64,000 nucleotides of DNA from Takakia lepidozioides (taxonomy: Eukaryota; Streptophyta; Takakiopsida; Takakiales; Takakiaceae). The stretch's first letter is position 1, and every line of letters begins with the position of its first letter. Location: assembly GCA_030704615.1 (NCBI GenBank), contig CM060732.1, positions 18,850,001 through 18,914,000 of the forward strand, read 5' to 3'. Under the pieces are notes generated by a model. The model did not search any database. It had not been told where the DNA came from and was given only the letters and a program-made list of their open reading frames with translations. Positions 1 to 10,030 of the stretch are shown piece after piece. The position numbers and the translations under genes are program-made.

Positions 1-339
1 CTGCAATTTAATGATTCATTGGCCAAGATGGCCGGATTTCGGGTGTTTAAGATGCTTGCATCCCCTACAAGAACAAACCCCGCCCTCCCACCCTGTTTTA
101 TCATGACTGATTGGGTGATGTCAATTCATGGGAAGCTATGACAAGAATGGAAATGTTAGATGGTGCCCTGTTTTGGGCTGTTTATGTCTTTAATTGACAA
201 TGACCCTAGTAGGGTCTTGTCCATGTTTTGACATGACATGAATATCTTCCCACTCTCTCCTTCTCTTATTAACTTTTTCTTCCCCCTCTTTCCCTCTGTG
301 GTTTTTTTGGTTTTGTGAGTAGCACAAAAGAGAGGAGAG

Positions 340-500
340 AGAGAGCGAGAGAGGGAGGGAGAGGGAGAGAGAGAGGGAGTGAGAGGGAGAGATCAGGAAA
401 CAAAAAGAAAAAGAGGAAGGTGGGGGGGGGAGGGGGTGACTGAGCAGCAGCTGCTCAGTCACTCCCCCCCACCTTTTTGTTTTTTCTTTGTTGCCCCCTC
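340..500. repeat. G/C-rich palindromic repeat, copy 1
   Basis: A GA-rich run leads into an A-rich segment, then a poly-G tract, then a near-perfect palindrome centred at about 449 (TGACTGAGCAGC / GCTGCTCAGTCA), then a poly-C tract and a T-rich segment. A related copy in the same orientation lies at about 6410-6570. The palindrome with its G and C flanks could fold into a long hairpin. The family is not recognised. Confidence 0.6.
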
Positions 501-568
501 TCTACTGGGAATTGGCAGGTTGCTATCGGTGTTGATTCTTTGTTTTCTCATCCTCTATCAGGCTTTTT

Positions 569-1080
569 CATCCATACCGAATGAGCCACCAGGATGGACA
601 CTGAATTACCTCTAGGATGGCTCTTTTGGCCTTTTCATTCCTCCTCTATTGACTCTCATCCATACCGGATGAGTCACCATGGAAGAAAAGAATTACCTCT
701 ATGGAGGTTGCCAACAACATCATGTTTTTCCATCCGTACCGGATGAAAAACTACCAGGGTGATAATTTTTCATTCCTCTTTTATTGACTCTTTTTATCCA
801 TACCGGATGGTCTGGTAAGGAATGATAGAATTACCTAGATGGAGGTAAGGCGCTGCCACGGATGATATTCCCTACTTTTTCATCTTGACACAAATGATCT
901 GTCTATGGATGATATGATTATGGCCTGGAATTGATCTTTACTATCCCTAATTATGATTAATTACGGTGGAAACCCTAACCCCTATCCCAAAACCTATTTT
1001 TAACCTTGCTGCGGATGAAATCCGTCAGGGTATGTGGATTCGTCCTACTGTTTTTCATCCACGGATGAATAATCGGGGGA
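569..1080. repeat. Cluster of short degenerate repeats (CCATACCGGATGA type)
   Basis: The core CATCCATACCGGATGA occurs at about 569, 658, 731 and 797 with small changes. GAATTACCT follows several copies, so the real unit is about 65-90 bp. Related GGATGAA / TTCATCC words continue to about 1075. The GGATGAAAAAC word also occurs in the cluster at 5961-6332. This looks like the subterminal repeats of a DNA transposon, but no element end was identified. Confidence 0.5.
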
Positions 1081-1106
1081 CAACCCTATGTCGTCTCTCC
1101 TGCTGT

Positions 1107-1129
1107 CAGAAGCACGCGATGTGCTTCTG
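1107..1129. repeat. Short perfect hairpin
   Basis: A 9-bp perfect inverted repeat (CAGAAGCAC / GTGCTTCTG) surrounds a 5-base loop. No gene is recognised nearby. Between this point and about 2430 I see no supported coding feature, only short open frames without family resemblance. Confidence 0.4.
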
Positions 1130-2429
1130 AGCTTGCGAGGAGAGTGTTATGGCGGGCGTGCTTCGGTGGCTGCCCTGTTTGTGGTGTCGTACCCATGCTG
1201 GACGAGCGCCTAGGGGGGCGCGAAGGCGGCGCCTTGTCTCTCTTGCAGTGGGAAACACCGCTATGAAAGCAGTGGCATCTTCCCTCCTCTGGCTTTTTCT
1301 GTGCTTAGCAAGGATGCTTATGATGGGAAGTTCTCTCCCTCCTTTCTAGTGCCTTGCGATTGCGCCTGCTTTGCTTCATTGCTTATGTGCTTTGTGGAGG
1401 TGGCTTGCTGCGGGTGGTGATGGCGCATAACCCTCTTCCCCAATTGCTTAAGGTGGCTTTGGAGTTTTGGGATTCTCATGTTCTTATCTCTTTCTCTTGC
1501 TTTTGAATTTCTTAGTTGACATCGATGACAAGTGTGAGGGTCTGTGATTCACCTGGGGTTCCACAATCCTCACTAACCTGTTGGTTTTTGTGGGGGCTTG
1601 TGATGGGACCGGGTGAGGATCCTCACCTACTTTGAAGTTTCCTGAGCATGCAGATTGGGATATGGGCTGAGGAGACCTAGGGTTGTGCGCTCTGTGAGGT
1701 GCTGCTGGCTGCAACCCCCGATTTCAACCCAACTGCCCTTGACTTGATATGCTCCAGCCCGCGTTCTGGCCTTTGTCGTTCTGCCGCCGATGCGCAGTTC
1801 GGCCTGACGGGCTTGTTTCCTAAGGCTTGCATACAAACTATACCCTACCTTTTAATCTTTGACAGCGCAACCTGTGGATTACTAAGCTAGGTTGTAAGTT
1901 ATTTTGGCCAAAGAGGATCTGGTTTTTGGTGGTATGTTTTTGGTGGTTTTGGGTAACTATGGATCTGATGGCCTTGAAGTTTAAGGCGGCAGCCTGGTAG
2001 GGTACTGCCCTGCTCCTTGTCCGGCCTACTTCTGATGTGTACTGGATCGTAGTAAGGTGTTCTTTGCATGTCTTAGCATGGAACTCTTGAAGGATGAGGA
2101 TGGTAAGCTGCAATGGAATCCTACCTATTGTCTTGGATCTGTCATGACATCAGGCCTATGACCTGCCATCTGTTTTTTATACAAAAGAGGATGGATCTCG
2201 GCTGTTCATGCTGTTTGTTGGTACAAGTCTTGAACCTGCAATCTGACAGGCTGCATTCACATTCCCTTGATACCTTGTATGATCACATGTCTTGGGGTGA
2301 ATACAAATGATATGGAATCTACTTCATCTGGCCCAAGTTGGACTGCTTGGTGGTATACTGAAACTCTGACAAAATACAGGCTGGTCCTTATGCCTTGGCT
2401 GATGCATGACCTGCCATAATTCAGCAAAC

Positions 2430-2850
2430 AGAAGCAAAGAGGAAAGGGAGAGTGCAATTGGCCGTTGTGTGGGCAATCTAAAGACAATACTCATTTTCTG
2501 ATACACTGTCCGGGGTTCTCTCACCAAAGAGAGACTCTCTTCACATCTATCAAGGGAATTGTGCCTGTACCTCTGTTTACCAACTTTGAAAGTCTCAAGG
2601 CTGAGCCAAAAGCCCAGGCCCTCCTAAGGCCTAGTTATTGGGCAAATCACACACAACAGATTGATGCTTGTGTGAAGGGATTTCTAGAGGATATCTGGAA
2701 AACCCGGATTAATTCTATAGATGAAGGTAAGTCTTACTACCAACGTCAGCCCCTGACAGAGGCAGGTTCTGTCCCTTTTGTTTCCGCTCAAACTGGGCGC
2801 GGGGTCAATGGCCACAAGGCTACGGCAAACAACGTCTTATGAGTACAATC
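2430..2850 (+). mobile_element. LINE 3' fragment, copy 1
   Basis: The plus strand encodes the end of a non-LTR retrotransposon ORF2. A cysteine/histidine motif (LCGQ...NTHFLIHC) is followed by an Arg-rich segment and a basic C-terminus; this C-terminal zinc-knuckle-like motif is typical of plant LINEs. The following 3' sequence (ATGGCCACAAGGCTACGGCAAAC) recurs at 44,900 and, degenerate and inverted, at about 39,690-39,790. The reverse transcriptase is absent, so this is a 5'-truncated insertion. Confidence 0.7.
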
Positions 2851-2948
2851 TTTTTAACTTTTTCTGCACCCTCTCTCCCTTGTGGTTTGTTTATTTTTGT
2901 GAGCAACAAAAAAGAGATGGAAGATACTTTTTGTCATGTCAAGACAAA

Positions 2949-3121
2949 GACAGGACCCCTAGGGTCGTTTTTATGAAAGAATAATCAGACATATCAGCCA
3001 CTTCACAGTGGCACCATCCATCAATCATCAAGCTTAGAAAATCCAGAATTACATCCATGCACAATAATGTGTTCATGTCAGTATTATTCATAACCCAAAG
3101 AGTATGCCACTGATGCTGATT
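2949..3121. repeat. 173-bp direct repeat, copy A
   Basis: This segment runs from GACAGGACCCCTAGGGTCGT to GCCACTGATGCTGATT and recurs at 4071-4243 at the same length with only a few substitutions. The two copies lie on either side of a broken ORF. They could be short terminal repeats or a segmental duplication; no LTR hallmarks (TG...CA ends, primer site) were seen. Confidence 0.8.
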
Positions 3122-3952
3122 TAGGGGGATCATTTTTGGTCCGAAGAGTGATATTGTCCCCTTTGTCACATAGCTTATAATAAAATATTTTTAAGGGCCA
3201 TGCAACTTTGATGGGCTCCTTTTTGAATCTCTGGAAACCATCTATAGCATCCTGATAACAACGTAGGTGTTCAACATCAGTGATGTTACCCCACTTCATC
3301 CACATCTCGATGTAGATGGGTGCTAAGAGGTTGATGTTGGCTTGCAGGTGCCACATCATGTGCTCGTTGTTGGCCACGTCGAGCTCAACGGAGCGAGGGG
3401 GCGTCCAAGGGACAAATTGCTGATTCCCCAGGGTAGCGCCTGCTGCCCTGTCTTGTTCCACCTGTGACATTTCCACATGCCACAGAAATCCTTCACCACA
3501 TCAATTTCATGTTCGGGGAGACACATGTGACTTAAAAGCGGGTGATTGGTGACGGAGGGGGTAAAATCCTGCTCAGCATTGGAGAACGATTTCTGGGTGG
3601 AAGGGACCTGTACGTCTTCAGGGTTAGCTAGACGTAGTGCAGCCTCAATCTTTTCTCCTTTAAGACCACATTCCGTGAGTTCTTTGGTATCCTCTTCAAG
3701 GATAGTAGGCATACGTTCATGATAATCAATCAGCCTGATCATGTACTTGCCATTTTTATTTGCAGATAGGGACAGCTTAACCCAGTCCTCTAGGGCCAAA
3801 GTCTCAAGCAACAGGATTGGATTGTCATCACCTGAATCAATAGCTGCTGAGTCCAATGCTTGTACTTTAGCATGGAAGTCCGTTGGCTTTGTTTGTGCCA
3901 AAACAACCTGAATAGCAGGGATTGGAGGGGGCAGTGGTGGCTGATATCCCAT
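3122..3952 (-). pseudogene. Frameshifted ORF of unknown function between direct repeats
   Basis: Two overlapping minus-strand frames read as one protein with a frameshift near 3470-3480. The N-terminal part starts at 3952 with a proline-rich stretch (MGYQPPLPPPIP). The C-terminal part is rich in Trp and charged residues (for example YIEMWMKWGNITDVEHLRCY). The product would be about 280-300 aa. I do not recognise the family. Its place between two 173-bp direct repeats in a repeat-rich region suggests a transposon-encoded, possibly gag-like, remnant. Confidence 0.45.
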
Positions 3953-4070
3953 GGCCTGCAGCTCAGCAATCCATTCCGGAGTCTGTTTGGTGGAAATTTA
4001 CCCTGGTAACCAATGGATAGTGTATGCAGAAACCACTAAGCATACTGGACAGTGAGAGAGGGAAGATACA

Positions 4071-4243
4071 GACAGGACCCCTAGGGTCGTTGTCATGAAA
4101 GAATAATCAGACATATCAGCCACTTCACAGTGGCACCAACCATCAATCATCAAGCTTAGAAAATCCAGAATTACATCCATGCACAGTAATGTGTTCATGT
4201 CAGTATTATTCATAACCCAAAGAGTATGCCACTGATGCTGATT
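4071..4243. repeat. 173-bp direct repeat, copy B
   Basis: This is the second copy of the repeat at 2949-3121, in the same orientation and of the same length. The interval between the two copies is about 950 bp. Confidence 0.8.
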
Positions 4244-5935
4244 GACCACCAGTCATGATCATGATATACATTCAGAGGTCAGGGTGGGATGGCGGGTACT
4301 TGGCCATATTTTGGCATTGATGTGGTGTAGGTCAAATAATCATACAGATTTACTATCTGCAAGCTGTAATCCAAGCATACTTACTCAAACCCCATGGGTG
4401 TCACGGAGGGTTTTTTCTTAAAAGAAACAAAAAGAGCACTTGGATATCACAGATTTAAATACCTTGCCCTGCCAGTATTTGTTTAGACTGGTCTGCAGCA
4501 AAGCTTGCCCCCCATAGGGGAGGTGGATATGTTTGGTAAGTTTTCCAGGATACCCATATACGCCTTTATTTCTTGCTACAGCTGAAAATCAAAGTTCATG
4601 ACCCAACAAGGTAAAGATAAAGGACTGCATACACATCATGTGACAGTATATAATACTGTGAGTACACCCTATTCACATCATTCCACATTTGACCATGTCA
4701 TTACACCATGTCCAGGGGGTATTTCCACTTGACCACCCTGGTTGCCTCAAAAACCAGTTACCAGTTATATTTTGCTGCCATATTTCATTGTCAGCCGAAT
4801 ATCCACAGGCAGAATCTTCACCATACCCTGGCCTAAGCATCTAGCTAACAGAGCCATCCGGGTTGGAACATAATAGGGGCCAACAAGGGTACCCGAATAG
4901 CTGCAACAAACAGTTCCTTGCAGCCTCTCAAATTGTTTCCAACTACCATAAGGTAAGCAAAGCAAACTAGGGCCTGGAAAACAGATGTGTGTCTCTCACA
5001 CAAGCCATCATAAACCCGGATGTCACAACAAAGCAGCTCAGGTCTTCCACTGGCTAGGCCGAAAATAGCCCATCGTAGAAAGCATTACACTTGTTCTTCA
5101 AAAATAAAGGAAGGAAAGAGGTAGGATCAAGAAAAACCATAGAGTAGTTTAGTTTTTCAACATTTTAAGATGAGTCATTGGCAAGCGATTCCTTCCCCTG
5201 CTCTGCAATCCCACTTGGCATCCAGCAGCACCTAGACATCATAATATTAAGTGGAAGCCCTCACCTGCGCCCGTCCCAAAAACAACCACAACGCATTGTG
5301 AGTTAGTGAGGATGCACGAGGTGAGTAGCAGGCTTCCACACTTGCTATCGAGGTCAAATACACTTCAATCTAAGCGCAGAGAATGCCAAAGAAAGCAGGG
5401 AAGCAAGACAAACGGAAAAAAGAACCTTTTTTTACCGTTTGGGGGAGAGTCGCCATCTCTCCACAAGCCTAACCGTGCAGGGAGGTCTCCGCCAGCACCA
5501 CAACACTGCTACCTTAACCAAAGCAAAGTCTTGCCAAGCACAAGAAAAAAGAGCTTGGTCTCAAAAGGTAGGGTTTATAAAGGGAGGGAGAGAGACTTCC
5601 TTGTTCTACCAAGATGCCGCCATTCATCAGAGATCCGGAGGAGGGCTCCTAGGAAACTTCATAAGCAGGCTAGTGGTACCTCCGCCATCACTGCCGTGGT
5701 TCCCTTGTGCAGCAAAAAAACAGACAAATGAGACAGTGAATCTTCCCTCATCTCTAAGCCACCGCTATCGCCTTAAAGAGCCCGCACAGGCGGCACTCAC
5801 AGGAGCCATAAACACTCAAAGATTGGCAGCTCATGGTATCTGCAGCACGAGCACCATCGCTCCTCCCAAGCCATCGCGCGCGCTCTGGCACTGCAAAAAG
5901 AAAGAACTTTAGGGTTGCGCAGGGTTTTCCCTTGT
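4244..5935. other. Stretch without a recognised gene
   Basis: I see no recognisable gene here. Open frames of up to about 157 codons occur near 5306-5912 on the plus strand, but two overlap in different frames, start with arbitrary ATGs and resemble no family. Treat as degenerate intergenic or transposon-interior DNA. Confidence 0.4.
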
Positions 5936-5960
5936 CTAGCCCGTCAATCATCCTTCTCAG

Positions 5961-6332
5961 GATGAAAAACATCCGCCAGCCTGTATGTCCGACAGACTTT
6001 GTCCGTTTCTCATTCGCGGAAGATGAAAGACATCGTGCGTTCATCCTGTCTTGAACTCGACGGATGTAGTCCGATTTTCATCTAGGTTAGATGAAAAACA
6101 TCGGGGGTTTTATTTTTATTTTTATTTTTTTAATACTTGTCTTGCCCCGTATTTAGGTCCTGTCAGATGAAGTCTTTTTTTCATCCAGGTTGGATTGAAA
6201 AAATAAAAACTGACGGGAGTTTTGCAAGTAGTATATTCCGGATTGATTGTTCGGATGAAGCAAAAAACCTCACAGGTATTAGTGAAGAAATGTTTCACTA
6301 GGAAAGAAAATATTTTGGATGAAAAACATCCA
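5961..6332. repeat. Cluster of GATGAAAAACATC repeats
   Basis: The partly palindromic word GATGAAAAACATC (or GATGAAAGACATC) occurs at about 5961, 6022, 6090 and 6318. GGATGAA and TTCATCC words lie between. The GGATGAAAAAC core matches the cluster at 569-1080. Together with the outer palindromic repeats at 340-500 and 6410-6570 this gives a symmetric arrangement that might mark the two ends of one DNA transposon of about 6 kb; that is inference. Confidence 0.5.
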
Positions 6333-6409
6333 AAATTCACTACAACCCAATTTTTCAATTTTTTCAATTTTTTAAAAGATGGAAGTCGGGACAACAATTC
6401 CAGAAACCC

Positions 6410-6570
6410 AGTTTCCAGAGGGAGAGAGAGGGAAACAAAAATAAATAAAAATGGGGGGGGGGTGGTGGGGTGACTGAGCCCGTGGTGCTCAGCAGCTGCT
6501 GGTGATGCTCAGTCCCCCCCCCCCCCCCCCCCCCCCAACCTTTTTCTTTTCTCTTTGTTACCCCCTCTCG
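6410..6570. repeat. G/C-rich palindromic repeat, copy 2
   Basis: GGAAACAAAAA-type sequence, a poly-G tract, GGTGACTGAGC...GCTCAGTCC, a poly-C run of more than 20 bases, then CCTTTTTCTTTTCTCTTTGTTACCCCCTCTC. This matches the order and orientation of the copy at 340-500. Long homopolymers like this are also prone to sequencing error. Confidence 0.6.
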
Positions 6571-7121
6571 AGACCCGGAGCACTTGCTGCTCTCAGCCCC
6601 CGACATGCTTGGTTTTTTTGTTTTTGATCTGGAATGTAGAGGTTGTTTCCTAATGAGGCCAACTTGTGGGTTTGCATGACAGGTGCCAGCTTATGGGGAA
6701 AGAGAAGAAGTCCCCTGCCCCAAAGAAAGGGGCGGACAATCCGTTTGCTCTGCCGGCACGTGTGACGCGCCAAGGCGTCTCACGGTTAACCAGCCCTGTC
6801 GACAGCCGCAGTCGGAGGGCTCGTCTACCCCCCGAGGCCAGTTACCCCCCCAGGGGCCGGCTCAGCCCGCTCTCCTATTCGGGAGGTTGTTGCTGAGCCG
6901 GATGCTCAGTTGAGCACACCCCCGGCCACCAAGACGGGTGAAATGTACCTTGGCAAGCACATCACCCGTTCGGGGCCCCGGTATGGGCAACTTTTGGATG
7001 TCACCCCCCACTTGTGTGTGGATTCGTGCTTGTCAAGGCGGACTGTTGTTGCTTCGCGTGCCCGGTCAAATAGGAGCAGGGGAAGGAGGCTACAAAGAAG
7101 GGAGAGGGTGGGAAGAAGAAC

Positions 7122-8049
7122 ATGGCCTTGGCGATACATGACGTGGAGTTGGCAAAGATCGTGGTGCCACCGGTGGAGGTGAATCGCCATGGTGACCCCC
7201 GCGGTGCGTTCTGGGAGGCCATAAAGAAGCCAGCCTTCGAACTCGCAATGAGGTGGTTCCCTTTGCACATCGAGTGGGCTGATCAGCACTTTGGCACGAA
7301 GCGGGCGTATGCCCGTGAGTTAGACCGCCGGTTTTTGGGCAATTGGAGTGACACAAGGGTGATGGAGATGGTGGGGCGAAACTTGAAGGACAGGAGGTAC
7401 CGTGCCAGACAGATCATTCGGAGGGCAATGGAAAAGGGGGCCATACCCAAACCACCTTATGGAATTACACAGGTTGGCAAATCCTGAATCATTTCACCTT
7501 CCATTTGTCGCATGTGCATTAATGAGGTGGATTCGATGCAACGAATGTGTGTAATTCACTAATTGTTGGGGGGGGGGGGGGGGGGGGGGGCATAGGTATC
7601 GTGGGATGCACTCATTGCGGGAGAGAATGATGCCGCAAACAAGGGCGCCGACGGATCCAAGGGTTTTATCTTGCGATTTGTAAGTCGTACGTCCCTATGG
7701 ATTTTGTTATGTCTTCTTTCTGGCTCCATCATCGCGAAGAACTGACTTTAATTTGTGGCATGTGTAGCAACACGCGTTTGAGTGGAAGCCATCTCCAGTA
7801 GAGTACAACTACGCCAAGGAGCATGGTTGGCAATCCTTCATGAAGAACATGGCCAACACGGAGGGGATGAGTGCACTACATGGCATTAGTATGGATGAGG
7901 TCAGGGGTCATGGCCAGGGATTGGATGAGAGCTCTGTGGGACTTAGGGGAATGCCGCCTCATTTAGGTGCTCTGGCAAAGGGCGCAGAGTCATCAGGCTC
8001 ATCGGATAGCTCTGAGTCCTGCACTGAGGATGAGGATGAGGATGACTAG
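7122..8049 (+). CDS. Three-exon gene with acidic tail, probably CACTA-element encoded
   Basis: Exons are 7122-7472, 7596-7679 and 7768-8049. All junctions are GT...AG in phase 0, giving 238 aa from the ATG at 7122; further 5' exons are possible because a basic reading frame lies upstream at about 6666-6890. Exon 1 has Trp/Arg-rich helices (FLGNWSDTRVMEMVGRNL, RYRARQIIRRA) that weakly recall the plant En/Spm-associated domain. Exon 2 reads WDALIAGENDAANKG. The C-terminus is Ser- then Asp/Glu-rich and ends in EDEDEDD. The first intron contains a run of about 24 G. The gene points toward a CACTA-type terminus at 9037 about 1 kb downstream, which supports a transposon origin. No catalytic motif was identified, so function is not assigned. 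Confidence 0.6.
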
Positions 8050-8339
8050 TCCTAGTCCATGTAGGTCCCAGGGTCAGCCTACTGAACCCTTGTGAGCTTT
8101 TCAGCTCATTTCCTATAAATATATTTCCATCTTTTCATCTTCCATCTTATTCATGTGTCGCACCGTCCTCACCCTCGATTCATGCTTGCTCAATTGTGTA
8201 CCTGCTAAATCAGAGAAATGGAAGCTGTAAGGTCTCCCATCCCCAAAAATCAAAACCAGGCAAAAAACAAAAACCATCCCCAATTCACCCCCAAAATCAA
8301 CCCCCAACCCCCCCCCCCCCCCCCCCCCCCACCAGGCTG

Positions 8340-9037
8340 CCCTCGCGACTGCAGGACGTCGCAATTGGCGACGTGTTTTTTGGGTGGGGGTCGCAAGCCG
8401 CGATGGTCGGGCGTCGCAAATCCCATTTGCGGGCGGCAATGCCCGACACCCCTTGCGACGTGTTTTTTTTGGTCCGAGGGTCGCAAGCCGCGACGCCCGG
8501 ACGTCGCGGAGCCCGCCACCCTGCCTGCGCCACGTCTTTTATTTTTTTGATTAAATATAAAACAAGCGATGCTAGATCGTCGCGAAAACCCACGCCCGGG
8601 CGTGGCGGAGCCCGACTCCTACTCCTGCTGTTTTTTTTTGGCACGCACTGGCGTCGCTTGGCGTACCACCCGGCTTACGCCACGTGTTTTGGGTTTTAGG
8701 ATGGGACTCCCAGGCAGGTTAGAAAAAAAAGGGGATGCGACGCCGCGCCGTCGCCCCCACCAACTCTATCGGCTGGAGGGCAGCGACGGCGAGACGTCGC
8801 TCGAAGGAGGCCCCTGCCATCGGCGCGGACGGCCCGAAAAGCCACGTCCGGCAGTCGCGGGAGTTGGGGCGGGGGCCTGTGACCCCCATACGTCGCATTT
8901 TTGCGACATCTTTTTGGCGACGCCCATGCGACGGCCGGGCGTCGCAAATTCGGCGCCTGCCTCGTGCCCAAAATGCGCGTTTTCCCGACGCTGCGGCATG
9001 GCCCGAGCGTCGCAAAGGCCCCCCTGTTCCTGTAGTG
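8340..9037 (+). mobile_element. CACTA (En/Spm-type) transposon terminal region, 3' end
   Basis: The sequence ends in CTGTTCCTGTAGTG (9024-9037), whose complement CACTACAGGAACAG is a typical CACTA terminus. The 680 bp before it is GC-rich and carries many copies of CGTCGCAA / TTGCGACG in both orientations, as expected of CACTA subterminal transposase-binding repeats. A run of about 22 C lies just upstream at about 8309-8331. The matching 5' end was not found in the window, so the element boundary and 3-bp target duplication are unverified. Confidence 0.7.
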
Positions 9038-9511
9038 CCCAAATACCCTTACAATCACTATATGAACTTTCAAGCAGCCACCATGGGATTGGATCTTGGT
9101 GGGTTAAGGCTAGCTTTTGACAATATTCATGCAAGTTCGTCGAGGGCTCCATCCAAAGCCACATCACGAGAAACAAACAAACATGTCCAAATTTAAGATG
9201 CTGAACAAACTTGTGCACAGGGCTGCCCCTCTCATCAAGCTCATTAAAATTCGTATTCACTTCCATCTTCAAGCCTTGGAGAAGCTCCACCACCCAAACC
9301 CAGAATTAGGACAACACTCTGAGTTCCATCCACTGTCACCAAAATCAGTCAAAAAACACCATTTCAGTCAAGTGCAATTATGGGCTGACTTCCCACCTAT
9401 GCCGGGTAGACCCCATGATGGTCAATACTCCCAGAATGGTGGATGGTCTGAGTAGCTACACAGATCAATGAATGAAGCAAGACACTCGCATCTTTCCAAG
9501 AAAACATCCTT

Positions 9512-10024
9512 TCACCAGTAATCACCACAAGAACAAATCCCATCTTCAAAGTGGTGAAAGCGGTTAGCGTCCCGTACAACAATTGCTCGGCCAACAATCT
9601 TTGAGATGAATTTGGTGGAGGTGTGGCAGTCACCACACACTGGAAGATTCTTGATGAGACGGAGAGGCGTCCTAGGGGTCGTCTGATCAGCCCAAAACCA
9701 ATGGCCAGCTTCTCACTGTGATGGCAAAGAGAAAATTCTTTTTCCTCCTCCCCACATCATGCAATACAAAGTGCATGTCAGGCACATACCCCACCTCCTT
9801 CATCTGCCCAGACAATCTTCTCAGCTCAGCATGGATTTCCTTAATTCTGGGATGCAACTTGTCATCTACAATGAAGGTGTGCACCCTGTTGCCAACCTCA
9901 ATGCAGTAGCGACCTGGCTCCTTTTTAACCCCTCTCACCTTCATCATTCTTCTCACCTGTGCAGTATCATCCCACCCGCCAGCTGCAGCATAGATGTTTG
10001 ATAGCAACACATAGGTCGCGGCAT
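9512..10024 (-). pseudogene. DYW-class PPR protein C-terminal fragment, frameshifted
   Basis: Minus-strand translation gives the E/E+ region of a plant PLS-class PPR protein (YVLLSNIYAAAG, then GVKKEPG and VHTFIVDDKLHP), then the DYW domain in pieces: [10 protein letters not shown] in a second frame, then [14 protein letters not shown] and [15 protein letters not shown] with the proper stop in a third. At least two frameshifts separate these parts. The PPR repeats upstream are missing; the resemblance ends at about 10024 next to CACACAG, which may be a former splice acceptor. Intact relatives edit organellar RNA by C-to-U deamination; here the zinc-binding cysteines remain but the frame is broken. 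Confidence 0.85.
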
Positions 10025-10030
10025 CCTGTG

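Noticed and set aside
190-462. Ser/Leu-rich 90-codon frame on the minus strand
   Set aside because: It is a translation of the GA/CT-rich low-complexity tract.
8196-9293. Several Arg/Pro-rich open frames on both strands
   Set aside because: They arise from the GC-rich CGTCGCAA subterminal repeats of the CACTA end, which lack stops by composition.
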